Source: Blastocatellia bacterium UBA7656 (GTDB taxonomy: Bacteria; Acidobacteriota; Blastocatellia; UBA7656). Taken from it: a DNA stretch of 64,000 bases. Location: NCBI GenBank assembly GCA_002483445.1, contig DLHY01000103.1, forward strand, positions 37,065 to 101,064, read 5' to 3'. Each line of letters begins with the position of its first letter. Position 1 is the stretch's first letter. Positions 1-8,900 of the stretch are shown one piece after another. The notes under the pieces were generated by a model, which saw nothing but the letters and a program-made list of their open reading frames with translations, did no database searches and was not told the origin of the DNA. Both the position numbers and the translations under genes were made by a program.

Positions 1-2
1 GG

Positions 3-302
3 CGGGGAACTGCTGAATCACACTGGCGCGAGAGAGTGCTGGGCAATGAACTGATGACCGGCTTTCTGAGCGGAAGCTCTCAGCCTTTCAGTCGCCTGAC
101 GATCGCCGCCCTTCAGGACCTCGGCTATCAGGTCAACTTCGACGCAGCCGATCCTTTTACTTTGCCCACCGCTCTGCAACTCGCTCTGATGGGCGTCCAT
201 GCCGAAGGGGATCATGTAATGAGGTGTTCTATGTGTACCCGCAGAATGCGCGGGACAGACCCGATAGTGTTGTCTGAAGACTCCCTCGTCAATTCGCAGT
301 GA
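3..302 (+). CDS. Leishmanolysin-like (M8) metalloprotease, C-terminal end only
   Basis: The reading frame is open to the left edge of the window, so this is the tail of a longer gene. Read from base 3 it contains HWRERVLGNELMTG, then FSRLTIAALQDLGYQVN and a DAADPF segment. This is the arrangement at the end of the catalytic domain in bacterial leishmanolysin-like secreted proteases: an EL-M-TG turn after the third zinc ligand, then a helix ending in DLGY-VN. The last 35 residues carry a CSMC pair and match nothing I know. The HExxH zinc site would lie upstream, outside the window. A GTG at 36 could be called as a start, but that would cut the conserved motif. The family call is fairly safe; substrate and secretion cannot be judged. 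Confidence 0.7.
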   Translation, partial: RGTAESHWRERVLGNELMTGFLSGSSQPFSRLTIAALQDLGYQVNFDAADPFTLPTALQLALMGVHAEGDHVMRCSMCTRRMRGTDPIVLSEDSLVNSQ

Positions 303-342
303 CAGGCGGTCTTCGAGCCTTGCTCAACAAAGGAGAAACCTT

Positions 343-1023
343 ATGCCTCAGCCTTCTGATTCTTTCACTCAACTCGCCTCTGTACCGGTTCATTATGATA
401 GAGACTCGGCCTCAGACTACGGCACGAGAGGGCGGCCTCATACCTTCCGCTGCGCGACCGCGCTGAAGAATTCTCTCGAACGCTGCTTCAATGAGTTGTG
501 GCAGCGGTCGAGCCTCGGTCGCGCTGAGGTCATCACCTCGGCTGGCACATTCGCCAATCGCCCCGCCAGCCTTCACAGCACTGGCCGCGCATTCGATCTC
601 GACGGGATTTTCTGGCCCGCGAGGTCTTTCGTAGCTCTTCGTTATCCCACTGATACGGTTTTCTATTTGGGAATCGAATCAGTTCTGAGGAAGCACTTCG
701 GCGTCGTTCTCAATCACAATTTCAACAGCGCGCACCACGACCACTTTCATCTCGATAACAGCAACCCGCTCGGCTTCAACCCCTCTTCGCGCTCGAAGGT
801 TCTCTACCTTCAAGCCGCACTCACTCACATGTTCGATATCCCGACCGCGATAGACGGCGATACCGGCCCGCAGACGCGCCGCAATGCGAAGGCGCTTCTT
901 CTCAGAAACGAGTGGGCGACCGAAGCGGAAGTCGATACCCCGGACAGTCTTCATCGGAAAATAAATTCAGTCTGGAATGATATCCTCGACCGCGCGGCTC
1001 AGATAGCCCTTGGCCCTCAGTAA
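343..1023 (+). CDS. Extensin-like / M15-like peptidoglycan hydrolase
   Basis: A 226-residue protein with the zinc-binding layout of the extensin-like C-terminal family, relatives of M15 D,D-carboxypeptidases. It has SLHSTGRAFDLDG (His78, Asp85) and HHDHFHLD (His134, His136). Residues from about 160 to 195 (YLQAALTHMFDIP, then DGDTGPQTRR) resemble a peptidoglycan-binding helical repeat (PGBD type), fitting cell-wall targeting. No signal peptide is visible at the N-terminus, which is odd for a wall enzyme; export could use another route, or the gene could serve in lysis. The start follows AAAGGAGAAACCTT, a good ribosome binding site. It lies 40 bp after the protease fragment and ends in a strong terminator hairpin. 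Confidence 0.7.
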   Translation: MPQPSDSFTQLASVPVHYDRDSASDYGTRGRPHTFRCATALKNSLERCFNELWQRSSLGRAEVITSAGTFANRPASLHSTGRAFDLDGIFWPARSFVALRYPTDTVFYLGIESVLRKHFGVVLNHNFNSAHHDHFHLDNSNPLGFNPSSRSKVLYLQAALTHMFDIPTAIDGDTGPQTRRNAKALLLRNEWATEAEVDTPDSLHRKINSVWNDILDRAAQIALGPQ

Positions 1024-1025
1024 TC

Positions 1026-1072
1026 GCGCGGAGGCTGACAAGGAAATCTTCTCTGTCAGCCTCCGCGCTTTG
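1026..1072 (+). terminator. Intrinsic terminator after the extensin-like gene
   Basis: Perfect 15-bp inverted repeat: bases 1026-1040 pair with 1054-1068, with a 13-base loop and a short T-rich tail. It starts 3 bp after the stop codon of the extensin-like gene. Confidence 0.75.
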
Positions 1073-1126
1073 TGAATCCGCGCTGCGAAAGTTTTCAAAT
1101 GCAGTCAATCAATTTCATATCCGGCG

Positions 1127-1165
1127 AGGCGGTCGCCACGTCGCAGGAGAAAACGATGCGGCTCT
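1127..1165 (-). pseudogene. Fragment homologous to the Nudix gene 3' end
   Basis: On the minus strand this stretch reads RAASFSPATWRPP followed shortly by a stop, matching the RAASFAPATWRPP tail of the Nudix protein whose last codons lie at about 2045-2083. Similarity covers about 39 bp with four mismatches and stops on both sides. It is either a relic of a second Nudix gene or a dispersed repeat that reached the Nudix 3' end. The rest of the 1073-1249 gap shows nothing recognisable. Confidence 0.4.
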
Positions 1166-1249
1166 GCTCGTTATCGATACAGGTATAAGCGATGGCTTCT
1201 GACAACGAAGCTCATGCGGTAGAATTGCCTGTGAAAGGAGCGGTCGTAT

Positions 1250-1585
1250 ATGTCAACGCCGACACTCAATGAAATCAAACAGCAAGTCATGCTCCTGTCT
1301 GAAGAAGACCGCAAAGCCCTGAAGGATTTTCTTTTTGCTCAGACCGAGGCTGACGCGGATAATGGAAAGCGAATCGAACCCCGCGATTTTTCGCGCGAGA
1401 TCGAATGGATCAAACAGAATCGTAAGTCATATCGCGGGCAGTTTGTGGCTCTGAAAGAAGGACGACTGGTTGCGCACGGCGCGAAGGAACGCGAGGTATG
1501 GCAGGCGGCTGCTGGCGCTGGTGTCAGCAACCCTTTCCTTGCCTACATCGAGACTGAAGCAGAAGAAACCTTCGGAGGCTGGTAG
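1250..1585 (+). CDS. DUF5678-like small protein
   Basis: A 111-residue protein. The N-terminus (LNEIKQQVMLLSEEDRKALKDFL) is an amphipathic helix pair. The C-terminal half has the pattern W-x6-Y-xGQFVAL-x-GRLVAHG, then a V-x2-A-xGAG segment, as in DUF5678 proteins. These often sit beside small retropepsin-like proteins, and such a gene follows here after 3 bp, so the two are probably cotranscribed. The start follows a GAAAGGAG ribosome binding site. The molecular role is unknown; pairs of this kind are common in soil and cyanobacterial genomes. Confidence 0.55.
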   Translation: MSTPTLNEIKQQVMLLSEEDRKALKDFLFAQTEADADNGKRIEPRDFSREIEWIKQNRKSYRGQFVALKEGRLVAHGAKEREVWQAAAGAGVSNPFLAYIETEAEETFGGW

Positions 1586-1588
1586 CCG

Positions 1589-1990
1589 ATGACCTGGAAT
1601 TTATCCTTCTCAACGCTTGCCGAATACGATCCGGGGCAACCAGGCATCAACGTGCCGGTAATCCTGCGATTGGCAGGAAGTGAATCGCCATGCCTGGCAA
1701 AGATTGATACCGGCTCATCCGATTGCATATTTCGTCGGTTTCAGGGCGAACTGCTCGGTCTCGACATTGAAAGCGGAGACCCGCGCGATTTCAGCACCGC
1801 TACCGGATCATTCAGAGCTTACGGTCACGCGGTCACGCTGATCGTGGCCGGGATGGAGTTTGATTCAGTAGTTTATTTTGCCGCTCACGAAGGCTACAAC
1901 CGCAATGTACTCGGCAGGCACGGCTGGCTCAACAGAGTGAGGCTGGGACTTGTTGATTACGAAGGAAAGATTTACCTCAACCTTGCCTAG
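1589..1990 (+). CDS. Retropepsin-like aspartic protease family protein
   Basis: A 133-residue protein with the DTGSS active-site signature of single-domain pepsin/retropepsin-like proteases (AKIDTGSSDCIF, Asp near residue 35) and a later NVLGRHGWL segment, which corresponds to the hydrophobic-hydrophobic-G motif of the fold. The length fits one lobe, so the active enzyme would be a homodimer. The gene lies 3 bp after the DUF5678-like gene and has no signal peptide, so it should act in the cytoplasm. Fold assignment is fairly secure; proteolytic activity is not proven. Confidence 0.65.
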   Translation: MTWNLSFSTLAEYDPGQPGINVPVILRLAGSESPCLAKIDTGSSDCIFRRFQGELLGLDIESGDPRDFSTATGSFRAYGHAVTLIVAGMEFDSVVYFAAHEGYNRNVLGRHGWLNRVRLGLVDYEGKIYLNLA

Positions 1991-2036
1991 CAGTAAGTGG
2001 CAGACAATGAGCGATGCCACTGTTCATGAAGCTCCA

Positions 2037-2540
2037 TTATTGGCAAGGCGGTCGCCACGTCGCGGGAGCGAACGATGCCGCTCTTTCACCTTTGAATACA
2101 CCGGGCAGCACTACGCGCGCCCAGGCGGGCAATTTCAACTGCAATGCTTCGCTTTCTGAAAAGTATTTCGCTTCGAGCGTTTCGACGCCATCAGCCTTCA
2201 AACAGCCTTCAATCACCCGACACTCGAAAACGATCATCACATAACTGACCTGATCGCCGTTCGCATAGCTTACAAGAAAATCAGGGCCGCTGCAGATGCC
2301 TGTCAGAAAAACAGGCTCTACCAGCAGCCCCGTCTCTTCCCACACTTCCCGCACCACCGCATCGGCAGGCGTCTCTCCGGGATCGATGCTCCCGCCCGGC
2401 GCTACCCATACGTCTTCCGAGTGCTTCACAAGCAGAATGCGACCTGCGTCGTCGAAAATCGCTGCGGTCACGGACGGAACCAGCAGAAGCTCAGTCCCGA
2501 CTTTTTCCCGCAACCGCTTCAGGTAATCCGATATCGGCAT
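2037..2540 (-). CDS. NUDIX hydrolase
   Basis: A 167-residue protein carrying a full Nudix box from Gly50 to Leu72, with GETPADAVVREVWEETG in the centre. Glu65, Glu68 and Glu69 are the expected metal ligands for diphosphate hydrolysis. The rest of the fold is present: strands AAIFDDAGRILLVKH before the box and VSYVMIVFECRV after it. Substrate is not predictable. It starts 6 bp after the A2M-1 stop codon on the same strand, so it is probably read from the same transcript, although no functional link is evident. The tail RAASFAPATWRPP recurs as a fragment near 1127. Confidence 0.85.
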   Translation of the reverse strand: MPISDYLKRLREKVGTELLLVPSVTAAIFDDAGRILLVKHSEDVWVAPGGSIDPGETPADAVVREVWEETGLLVEPVFLTGICSGPDFLVSYANGDQVSYVMIVFECRVIEGCLKADGVETLEAKYFSESEALQLKLPAWARVVLPGVFKGERAASFAPATWRPPCQ

Positions 2541-2546
2541 CGCTAA

Positions 2547-5500
2547 TCATTCTCTGTCGATAACTTTAATCCGCATCTCCCGCCCGTTGCAGCGAATCTC
2601 AGGAACGTACATCGCGTGACCAAGCACCGGCAATGCGTGAAAGAGTCCCGGCGCTTCCGCTCTCAACTCGTAGCGAATCTCCCACACGCCTTCCGGCAGG
2701 CGGTCGATGAAGAGCGCGACCTTGCGATCTCGCAACTCCTGATAAACCCAGCGCGTGCGGCCCGTGTAATCAGATTCATCCACGTTCATCGGCCTGCGCT
2801 GGTCGCTTTGCACGCGAGCGCCCGCAGCGGGCGAATCGATTCGCTCGCCGAATCTCCTCTCGACCGCCGAAGCTTTCAACTCTCTCACATAAAGAGGCTG
2901 GCCGCTGCGAATCTGAACCGCTTCGATTCCCGCAGGCTTGAGGTCTTCGAAAAGAAGATACTCATAATTGTTTTTCGCCTCGATGGTGATGACCGCTTCT
3001 ATCCGGTCTCCGCTCACGAGCGAATCATTATCCGAAAGCAAAAGCTTTTCGTAAACGTAGCCTTTCAACAACGTCGGCTTCGCTATCAGTCGATAATAAT
3101 CCCTTCGGACGAATATCTCGTTGCCCGCAGACGTGACAGGCTCTTCAAGACTGAAAAACTTAGCTTCTGTCGCGAAGTAAATCGGCGACGAGCCGCCCTT
3201 GCGATTTATTCGCACAGTGTTCGTGCCGTCGCGCAGGAATTTCGGATCGATCACGAGTCGCGAGGGCGCGGTCAAAGCGTCTTCAGCCGTGAGCTTCCTC
3301 GACGTTATCAACTGATCGTTTACCGTCAACTCGTATTCGATCTCAGGCGAAAGCTCGCCGCTCGCTTTCAAATAATCGTTGAGCGCGAGAACCGTTATCG
3401 CCGTATCGCGAGTGTTGCTCCACTGCGCGCCGCGCCGATTTTTTATGATCCAGTTCGTAATTGGCTCCACGAGCCTGTTTCGGGGATCGATTGCAAGCAA
3501 TGCGCGCAGAGCGAACGAGGTCGCTTCGACTCCGCCATCAGACCATCGCCAGTAGATGCCGTCTTCGCCCCAGTGCGCAGTCTGCAAGGCAAGCCCGCTT
3601 CCGCCGCTGCCTTCAATTATGGATGCGTCAGGCGCGGAATCGATCTTCACTCCGTTTTCCAGATTTTCAACGAGCGTCTTCGCCCTGTCTGCTCGCCCAT
3701 AGTAATGCGCGGCGAGAGCGAACAACGCCCGCGTGTAGGCATTCAGGCGATCCCGGTTCGTCCACAGATTTTCAAAAGCCTTCGTCTGAAACTTTTCTAC
3801 TTCGCTGCGACGCGCTGCGCGATGATGCGCGGCCAGCGCGTGCAGCATCCACGCCTGCTGGTCATAGTTCGATTCTTCTTCGACCAGTTCTTTATCGAGA
3901 AACTGCGCGCCGCGCTCGATGACATCCGATTTGACTTCGACGCCTGATTCGCGCGCAAGCGTGAGACCCCAGACGACGTAGGCCGTCATAAAGTGATCGC
4001 TCTCGCCATCCTTCCACCATCCCCAGCCGCCGTCCGCGTGCTGAAAATTATAAAGTCGATTCAAGCCCTGCTCGATCATCTCGTCGAGCTTTCGCAAATC
4101 TTTTTCTCCTTTCGGATGAGTCGCCTTCGCTGTGTCGCGCTCGATGCCGCCGAAAATTTTGCCCATCACCGTTTCAGGCTTCACTCCGAGATCGCCCAAA
4201 GTCTTGGCCGTGATCGCGGCGGGAAGGAATCGGCTCATCGTCTGCTCGGTGCAGCCGTAAGGGTAATCGATCAGATAAGGCAAAGCGTCGAGCATCGTCA
4301 CCGCCATGCTCGGCGCGATCTGAACGGTGAGCGCGGTCGATTCCGTTTTGCGCTCGCGTGGGATGTCCATTCGCACGCTGACGGATTGCCCGCGCATCTT
4401 TCCCGAACGAGCGACGAACTTTTCGACGCCATGCTCGTGCGTGACAAACTCGCGCTCCATCGCGTCGGCGTGACGGTCTGCGCGAGCCGAGACTTTCAAC
4501 TTGGGGTAGCCGGTTTGTCTGGCGACTACCAACCAATCGACTCGCTTCTCGCCGTTTGCAGGAACTTCTACAGGGCCGAGTTCACCTTTGACAACCTCGC
4601 CGTTTTGAACTAGCCCTGCGACGGTCAAGCCTTCAGCCACTATCGACGGCGCGACCATCATCGGCTTCGCAGTGTTGTTGTTGATGACGGCGGAGACCGT
4701 GACTTGATCGCCCACGACGAAAAAGCGCGGCGCTTGCAATCGCACGGCAAGCGGCTGATTCGTGCGCGTGGTCGCATTGGCGATGCCGAACTGACTCGCC
4801 GTTGTTATGACTCTCGCGGTCGCAGTCCAGCCTGTGAGCGAATCGGGATATTTTATTTTCACCGTCGCCTTCCCGTTGCGATCAGTGACGACGCCCGGTT
4901 GCCAGAGGATGGTCGAGCGAAAATCGCTGCGCACGACGACGGCTGGCTCATTGCCCTGCTTGGTTTTCACCGCGTCGGGTTTCTGAAGGTCTGCGCGAAG
5001 CTCAAGCCTGCTGAACTCTCGGCCATTGACAGGGAGATTTTGCGCCACCTCTTTTTTTGACTCAGAGACCCCATCAATGGAGAGATTCCCTCTTCTTCCT
5101 TCTCCCCTTGCAGCCCCGTAGCCCACGCCTGACACGCCGCCAGTTATACTTATAGATTGCGCGCCGCGCTCCTGCACCCTGAGCGTCATATCGACTTCAC
5201 CATCGCGGAAAGAATCCTTCTGCCCGACCTGCCGATTGCGCACGTCGATCAACTGCTTGTCTTCGCCTTCGACCAACTTCGCATACGCTTTTTGATTGAA
5301 TGTGCTTTGCGTCTGCACGGTCTGCGCGCGCTTCGAGCCGAAGTAAAACTGTCGCGGGTCTCCGGCGTAATCAGTCTGAATATAAGAAACCGCTTCATCG
5401 ACAAGCCCTAACGCCACTTCAGCCGCGACCGCCCGCCCCGCGTGATCGCGCGTCGTCACCGTGAGTGTTCCATCTTCGCGCGGCTCGTACTCTTCGCGAT

Positions 5501-8500
5501 CCGGCTTCACTTCGACGCTCAGGAAATGCTCAACCGGCGGGACGATGACCTGCTTCATATCCGTGAAAATCTGGCGGTCGCTTATCATCGCCGCCGTGAG
5601 AAATACATTCGGCACATGCTTATCTTCAATCTGTAGCTCGATCAATTTCACCGTGCCGTCGAGACGGACAAGCTGATAGTTGTATATGTCGTCGCCTTCG
5701 ACGGCGAACAACACCCAGCGGCCCGCCGTGGGAGCCGTGATCATCACGGGCGCTTTCTGCCCCGCGCGAAACGTGTCACGATCTACTATGATCTCAAGCC
5801 CGCCATGTCGATAGCCAAGCTCTGTGGTCGCGTTCGTCGCAACCCACACCCACGTTTCGGCCCTCACCGTCGCGCCGTCTTTATCCGCGCTCATCCATCG
5901 AAAGCGATAGTAACCTTCTCGTTCCGCTGTGAAGACGATTTCCGCTTCGCCATTCGCATCGGTCTTCGCGGTCTGCGCCAGAATTTCATCGTGGCGATAG
6001 CCACGGAATTTCAATTTCCACCCGGCAGCGGGAACCTTCCGCCCCGCGCGGCGCAAGCGATCAAGCTCTTCGCTGCGAAATTCTTTCCCCGCGGGGTCTG
6101 CCCATATCTCATACCAGTAATCGCGCGTCACCGTGACTTTGCCTTCAGCCTCAACTGCCTGATCGTTGGCGTCGAGTGCTTTGAGCTTTATCGAGACTTT
6201 ATCCTGCGGGCGATAGAGATAATGCGCGGCCTGCGGATAGACGTAGTAACGCTGGCGGGTCACTCGCACTGTGCCTGTGCCGATGATTTCGCGGCGCGAA
6301 GAGTCAGTCACTCGCGCTTCGATGTAATACTGAAAATCCTGCTGCGAATATTTCGGCGTGTCGAACTTCAACGTGGCTCTGCCGAAAGCATCGGTCTTTA
6401 TCGTCTCGCGCTTGATGATCTGTCCCTGACCTCTGCCGTAGTTGTAGCGCGCGGGAGATAAATCTTCGTAGTACCACTCGTAATCGCGATGAGGACGCCA
6501 CGATTGATAAAAAGGATTCTGATGAACCACGACCTCGACCGAGGCATTGGCAACAGGGCCGCCGAAATAGTAATCGGATTGCACCTCGATTTCGACTTTT
6601 TCTCCGACGCGAAAAGTTTTCTTCCGACCGTCTTCTTCAGGCACTCGCACGGCGACTTTGAACTCAGGCAGCTTGTACTCTTCGAGTCGGAACAACGCGG
6701 CAGCGCCTATCTGACTTTTGCGCCCTTCGTCGTAGAAAGTTATTCGATACTCGCCGAGCGGCATCTTGTCCGTGAGATCAAGCGAACCCCACGCGCTGCC
6801 GAACTGATTCAATCGTGCGCGATCTGCTTTCACCTTCACGCCTTTCGCATCCGTGATTTCGTATTCGACGGTTTGATCCGAAGGCGTCGAATACACTCCC
6901 GACTGATATCGACGGGCGACGAATTTCCAATGAGCCGTTTCATTTGGGCGATAAGCCGCACGGTCTGTGAAGGCGTAAATTTTCCATGGCTGCTCTGCGC
7001 TGCCATAGTAGCTGTAGCTCTGAGAGAACGCCTGACGATCTTCTAAAGAAGCGACGGCGAACAGTTCCGTGTTGTTGGCCGCAGGCGTGAGAGTGAACTG
7101 AGCGATGCCATCGCGATTAGTGACAGCCACGCGCTCGCGCCACTGCCAGTCGCCGGTCGTATAGAAATGCTCCCACAATTTCACGGTCGCGCCTGCGACC
7201 GGCGAGCCGTCAATCGCATTGCAAAAGAAGGCGAGAGCCTGTCGCTTCCCGGCTTTCAATACGAGCGAGCGATCAGTGACAAGAATCAGATCGCGCGTCG
7301 TCAGACCTTCGTTGCGACCTTCGATAACGTAAGCGCCCGCCGGGAGTTTGCTTTCGATGCGAATGTTTTCCTGACCGGGTTTGTGATCGCCGCGATCAGT
7401 CGTTTCCTTCGTCCAGAATTTCACTCTCTCGCCAGCCGTGAGGTTTATGCGCTCAATCCAGTTGCCCGCGCCTTCATTTTTATTGGTGAAGCGAAGATCG
7501 GCAGCAAGGTCGACGCGATAGAGCGCGAGGTCGACTCTTTTGACGTTACGCCATCCGAGTTGAAACGCTATTCCCGAATCGGGCAGGAAGATATTCGAAA
7601 CATTGACATCAATCGAAGGACGAATGATGTTTTCAATCTGGCTGCGGGCCTGATCCCAGTAGCGCGTTTCGCCTTTGGCATGTTCGTTGACCAGCCGGCG
7701 GAATAATTCCAGAGCCTTCGCATAATCAGGCTCGTTGCGCCACTGGCCGTTTTCTACGGGGACGAAGCGACCATAGCTGGCCATCCATTCGGCGTAATAA
7801 TAAAGCGCGTCGTCGTACCAGTCGGTTTCTTTTCCCGCTTGAATTGCGGCTTCGAATTCTTCCGCTACTCGCTTTCTGTCTTCGTAATAACCGCCGTGTC
7901 CGCGAATCGTCATTGCAAGAAGATAGTGCAGATGCACGCGGTCATTTTCCGTTCGCGCTATGCGAAGCGCATTTTCGAGAACTTCGAGCGGCGCATAGTT
8001 TCCATAATAGCCATAGTAGTAATACTGTTCGGCCCATGCGGGGCGCGCGATTTTCGTTATGATTTTCAAATAACGTTCGCGCGCCGTGTCGAGATCGGCG
8101 GAGCCTGCCCACCAGTCAAGCGACGGTTGATAATACTGCCAGCCCGCTCCCCAGTTCTTCGAGCTTGTGCGCATCCACCAGAAATCGCCGAGCGACTCCA
8201 TCGCTTCGATCCACACTTGATCGCGATCTTCCTCGCGCTTTGCGTCGCGCACCAGAGATTCAAGCTGAGTGCGCGCCTGATCGAACTTTGTCGAATCAGC
8301 GGTTTGAGTAGCAGCCTGCGCGCGCCAAAGGGTATCGGCCACGCGGAAATCGACCCAGCGCGCATCCTTTGGGTCGAGCTTCAGGGTGTCGGCGCGGAGG
8401 TAAAGTTCATGCGCGCGGGCGTAAGAGCCTTCCGAGTAGTAACGCTCGGCTTCTGATTTTATCGATTGGTAATCTGTTCTTTGGGCGTGGACGGAGATGA

Positions 8501-8543
8501 GGGAGGCTGCGCAAAGCAGCGCGAAGGCGATCAGTTTTTTCAT
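2547..8543 (-). CDS. A2M-1: giant alpha-2-macroglobulin family protein
   Basis: A 1998-residue exported protein. A signal peptide (about 1-20, ending VHAQ) is followed by a helical, TPR-like region (about 25-310). Macroglobulin domains follow, with an MG2-type domain near 520-620 (TDRAAYRPNETAHWKF), a bait-region domain near 910-1110 ending in LGLVDEAVSYI, and an A2M domain from about 1205 (STILWQPGVVTDRNG). The thioester domain has Cys1431 and Gln1434 in YGCTEQ, so the covalent trap should form. C-terminal macroglobulin and receptor-like beta domains close the protein. The bait segment (about 1125-1185) contains NLPVNGREFSRL, a motif typical of TonB-receptor plug domains. Family members trap proteases by bait cleavage and thioester capture. 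No PBP1C gene, the usual bacterial partner, is nearby. Confidence 0.85.
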   Translation of the reverse strand: MKKLIAFALLCAASLISVHAQRTDYQSIKSEAERYYSEGSYARAHELYLRADTLKLDPKDARWVDFRVADTLWRAQAATQTADSTKFDQARTQLESLVRDAKREEDRDQVWIEAMESLGDFWWMRTSSKNWGAGWQYYQPSLDWWAGSADLDTARERYLKIITKIARPAWAEQYYYYGYYGNYAPLEVLENALRIARTENDRVHLHYLLAMTIRGHGGYYEDRKRVAEEFEAAIQAGKETDWYDDALYYYAEWMASYGRFVPVENGQWRNEPDYAKALELFRRLVNEHAKGETRYWDQARSQIENIIRPSIDVNVSNIFLPDSGIAFQLGWRNVKRVDLALYRVDLAADLRFTNKNEGAGNWIERINLTAGERVKFWTKETTDRGDHKPGQENIRIESKLPAGAYVIEGRNEGLTTRDLILVTDRSLVLKAGKRQALAFFCNAIDGSPVAGATVKLWEHFYTTGDWQWRERVAVTNRDGIAQFTLTPAANNTELFAVASLEDRQAFSQSYSYYGSAEQPWKIYAFTDRAAYRPNETAHWKFVARRYQSGVYSTPSDQTVEYEITDAKGVKVKADRARLNQFGSAWGSLDLTDKMPLGEYRITFYDEGRKSQIGAAALFRLEEYKLPEFKVAVRVPEEDGRKKTFRVGEKVEIEVQSDYYFGGPVANASVEVVVHQNPFYQSWRPHRDYEWYYEDLSPARYNYGRGQGQIIKRETIKTDAFGRATLKFDTPKYSQQDFQYYIEARVTDSSRREIIGTGTVRVTRQRYYVYPQAAHYLYRPQDKVSIKLKALDANDQAVEAEGKVTVTRDYWYEIWADPAGKEFRSEELDRLRRAGRKVPAAGWKLKFRGYRHDEILAQTAKTDANGEAEIVFTAEREGYYRFRWMSADKDGATVRAETWVWVATNATTELGYRHGGLEIIVDRDTFRAGQKAPVMITAPTAGRWVLFAVEGDDIYNYQLVRLDGTVKLIELQIEDKHVPNVFLTAAMISDRQIFTDMKQVIVPPVEHFLSVEVKPDREEYEPREDGTLTVTTRDHAGRAVAAEVALGLVDEAVSYIQTDYAGDPRQFYFGSKRAQTVQTQSTFNQKAYAKLVEGEDKQLIDVRNRQVGQKDSFRDGEVDMTLRVQERGAQSISITGGVSGVGYGAARGEGRRGNLSIDGVSESKKEVAQNLPVNGREFSRLELRADLQKPDAVKTKQGNEPAVVVRSDFRSTILWQPGVVTDRNGKATVKIKYPDSLTGWTATARVITTASQFGIANATTRTNQPLAVRLQAPRFFVVGDQVTVSAVINNNTAKPMMVAPSIVAEGLTVAGLVQNGEVVKGELGPVEVPANGEKRVDWLVVARQTGYPKLKVSARADRHADAMEREFVTHEHGVEKFVARSGKMRGQSVSVRMDIPRERKTESTALTVQIAPSMAVTMLDALPYLIDYPYGCTEQTMSRFLPAAITAKTLGDLGVKPETVMGKIFGGIERDTAKATHPKGEKDLRKLDEMIEQGLNRLYNFQHADGGWGWWKDGESDHFMTAYVVWGLTLARESGVEVKSDVIERGAQFLDKELVEEESNYDQQAWMLHALAAHHRAARRSEVEKFQTKAFENLWTNRDRLNAYTRALFALAAHYYGRADRAKTLVENLENGVKIDSAPDASIIEGSGGSGLALQTAHWGEDGIYWRWSDGGVEATSFALRALLAIDPRNRLVEPITNWIIKNRRGAQWSNTRDTAITVLALNDYLKASGELSPEIEYELTVNDQLITSRKLTAEDALTAPSRLVIDPKFLRDGTNTVRINRKGGSSPIYFATEAKFFSLEEPVTSAGNEIFVRRDYYRLIAKPTLLKGYVYEKLLLSDNDSLVSGDRIEAVITIEAKNNYEYLLFEDLKPAGIEAVQIRSGQPLYVRELKASAVERRFGERIDSPAAGARVQSDQRRPMNVDESDYTGRTRWVYQELRDRKVALFIDRLPEGVWEIRYELRAEAPGLFHALPVLGHAMYVPEIRCNGREMRIKVIDRE

Positions 8544-8900
8544 GATGTTATCTCTTCATTGATGCGAATGAAGGCTCAAAAAACGGGCACGGGCATTCAT
8601 TCGCTCACACAGCACGGGGGCTTTCGAGTTGCGGTGTTGCCAGAATATCACACCAATGAGTAGAACAGCGGGAAAATAATTTTTTGCAGACAGGATTCAA
8701 GGGGGGATTGCCTCATGGTTTTTGGATGAATGACCTGACGATGGTTATTCCCCAATCGGTTCGCTTCTGAAGGTGTAAAAACCGCAGAGACGCCGAGGCG
8801 CAGAGTTCACGCAGAGAAAAATCCGGCTCTGCGCCTTGGCGGTTAGACAACCTTCCGAAAGAGAGCGGCTGATTTTACCCGGAGATTTTCGACTCAATAG
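8544..8900. repeat. A2M-1/A2M-2 gap with a palindromic short-word repeat
   Basis: This 357-bp gap has no gene. Bases 8780-8805 carry a tandem of about 10-bp words (CGCAGAGACG type). Bases 8827-8844 hold its inverted counterpart, so the segment can fold into a hairpin with the arms AACCGC..GCGCAGAG and CTCTGCGC..GCGGTT. The remainder, next to the A2M-1 start, presumably holds its promoter, but I cannot pick a convincing one. Confidence 0.5.

Noticed and set aside
2616..3947. A 443-codon plus-strand open frame antisense to A2M-1.
   Set aside because: It has no domain, no signal and no good ribosome binding site; A2M-1 has clear family motifs over the same bases. GC-biased codon use produces long antisense frames throughout this window.
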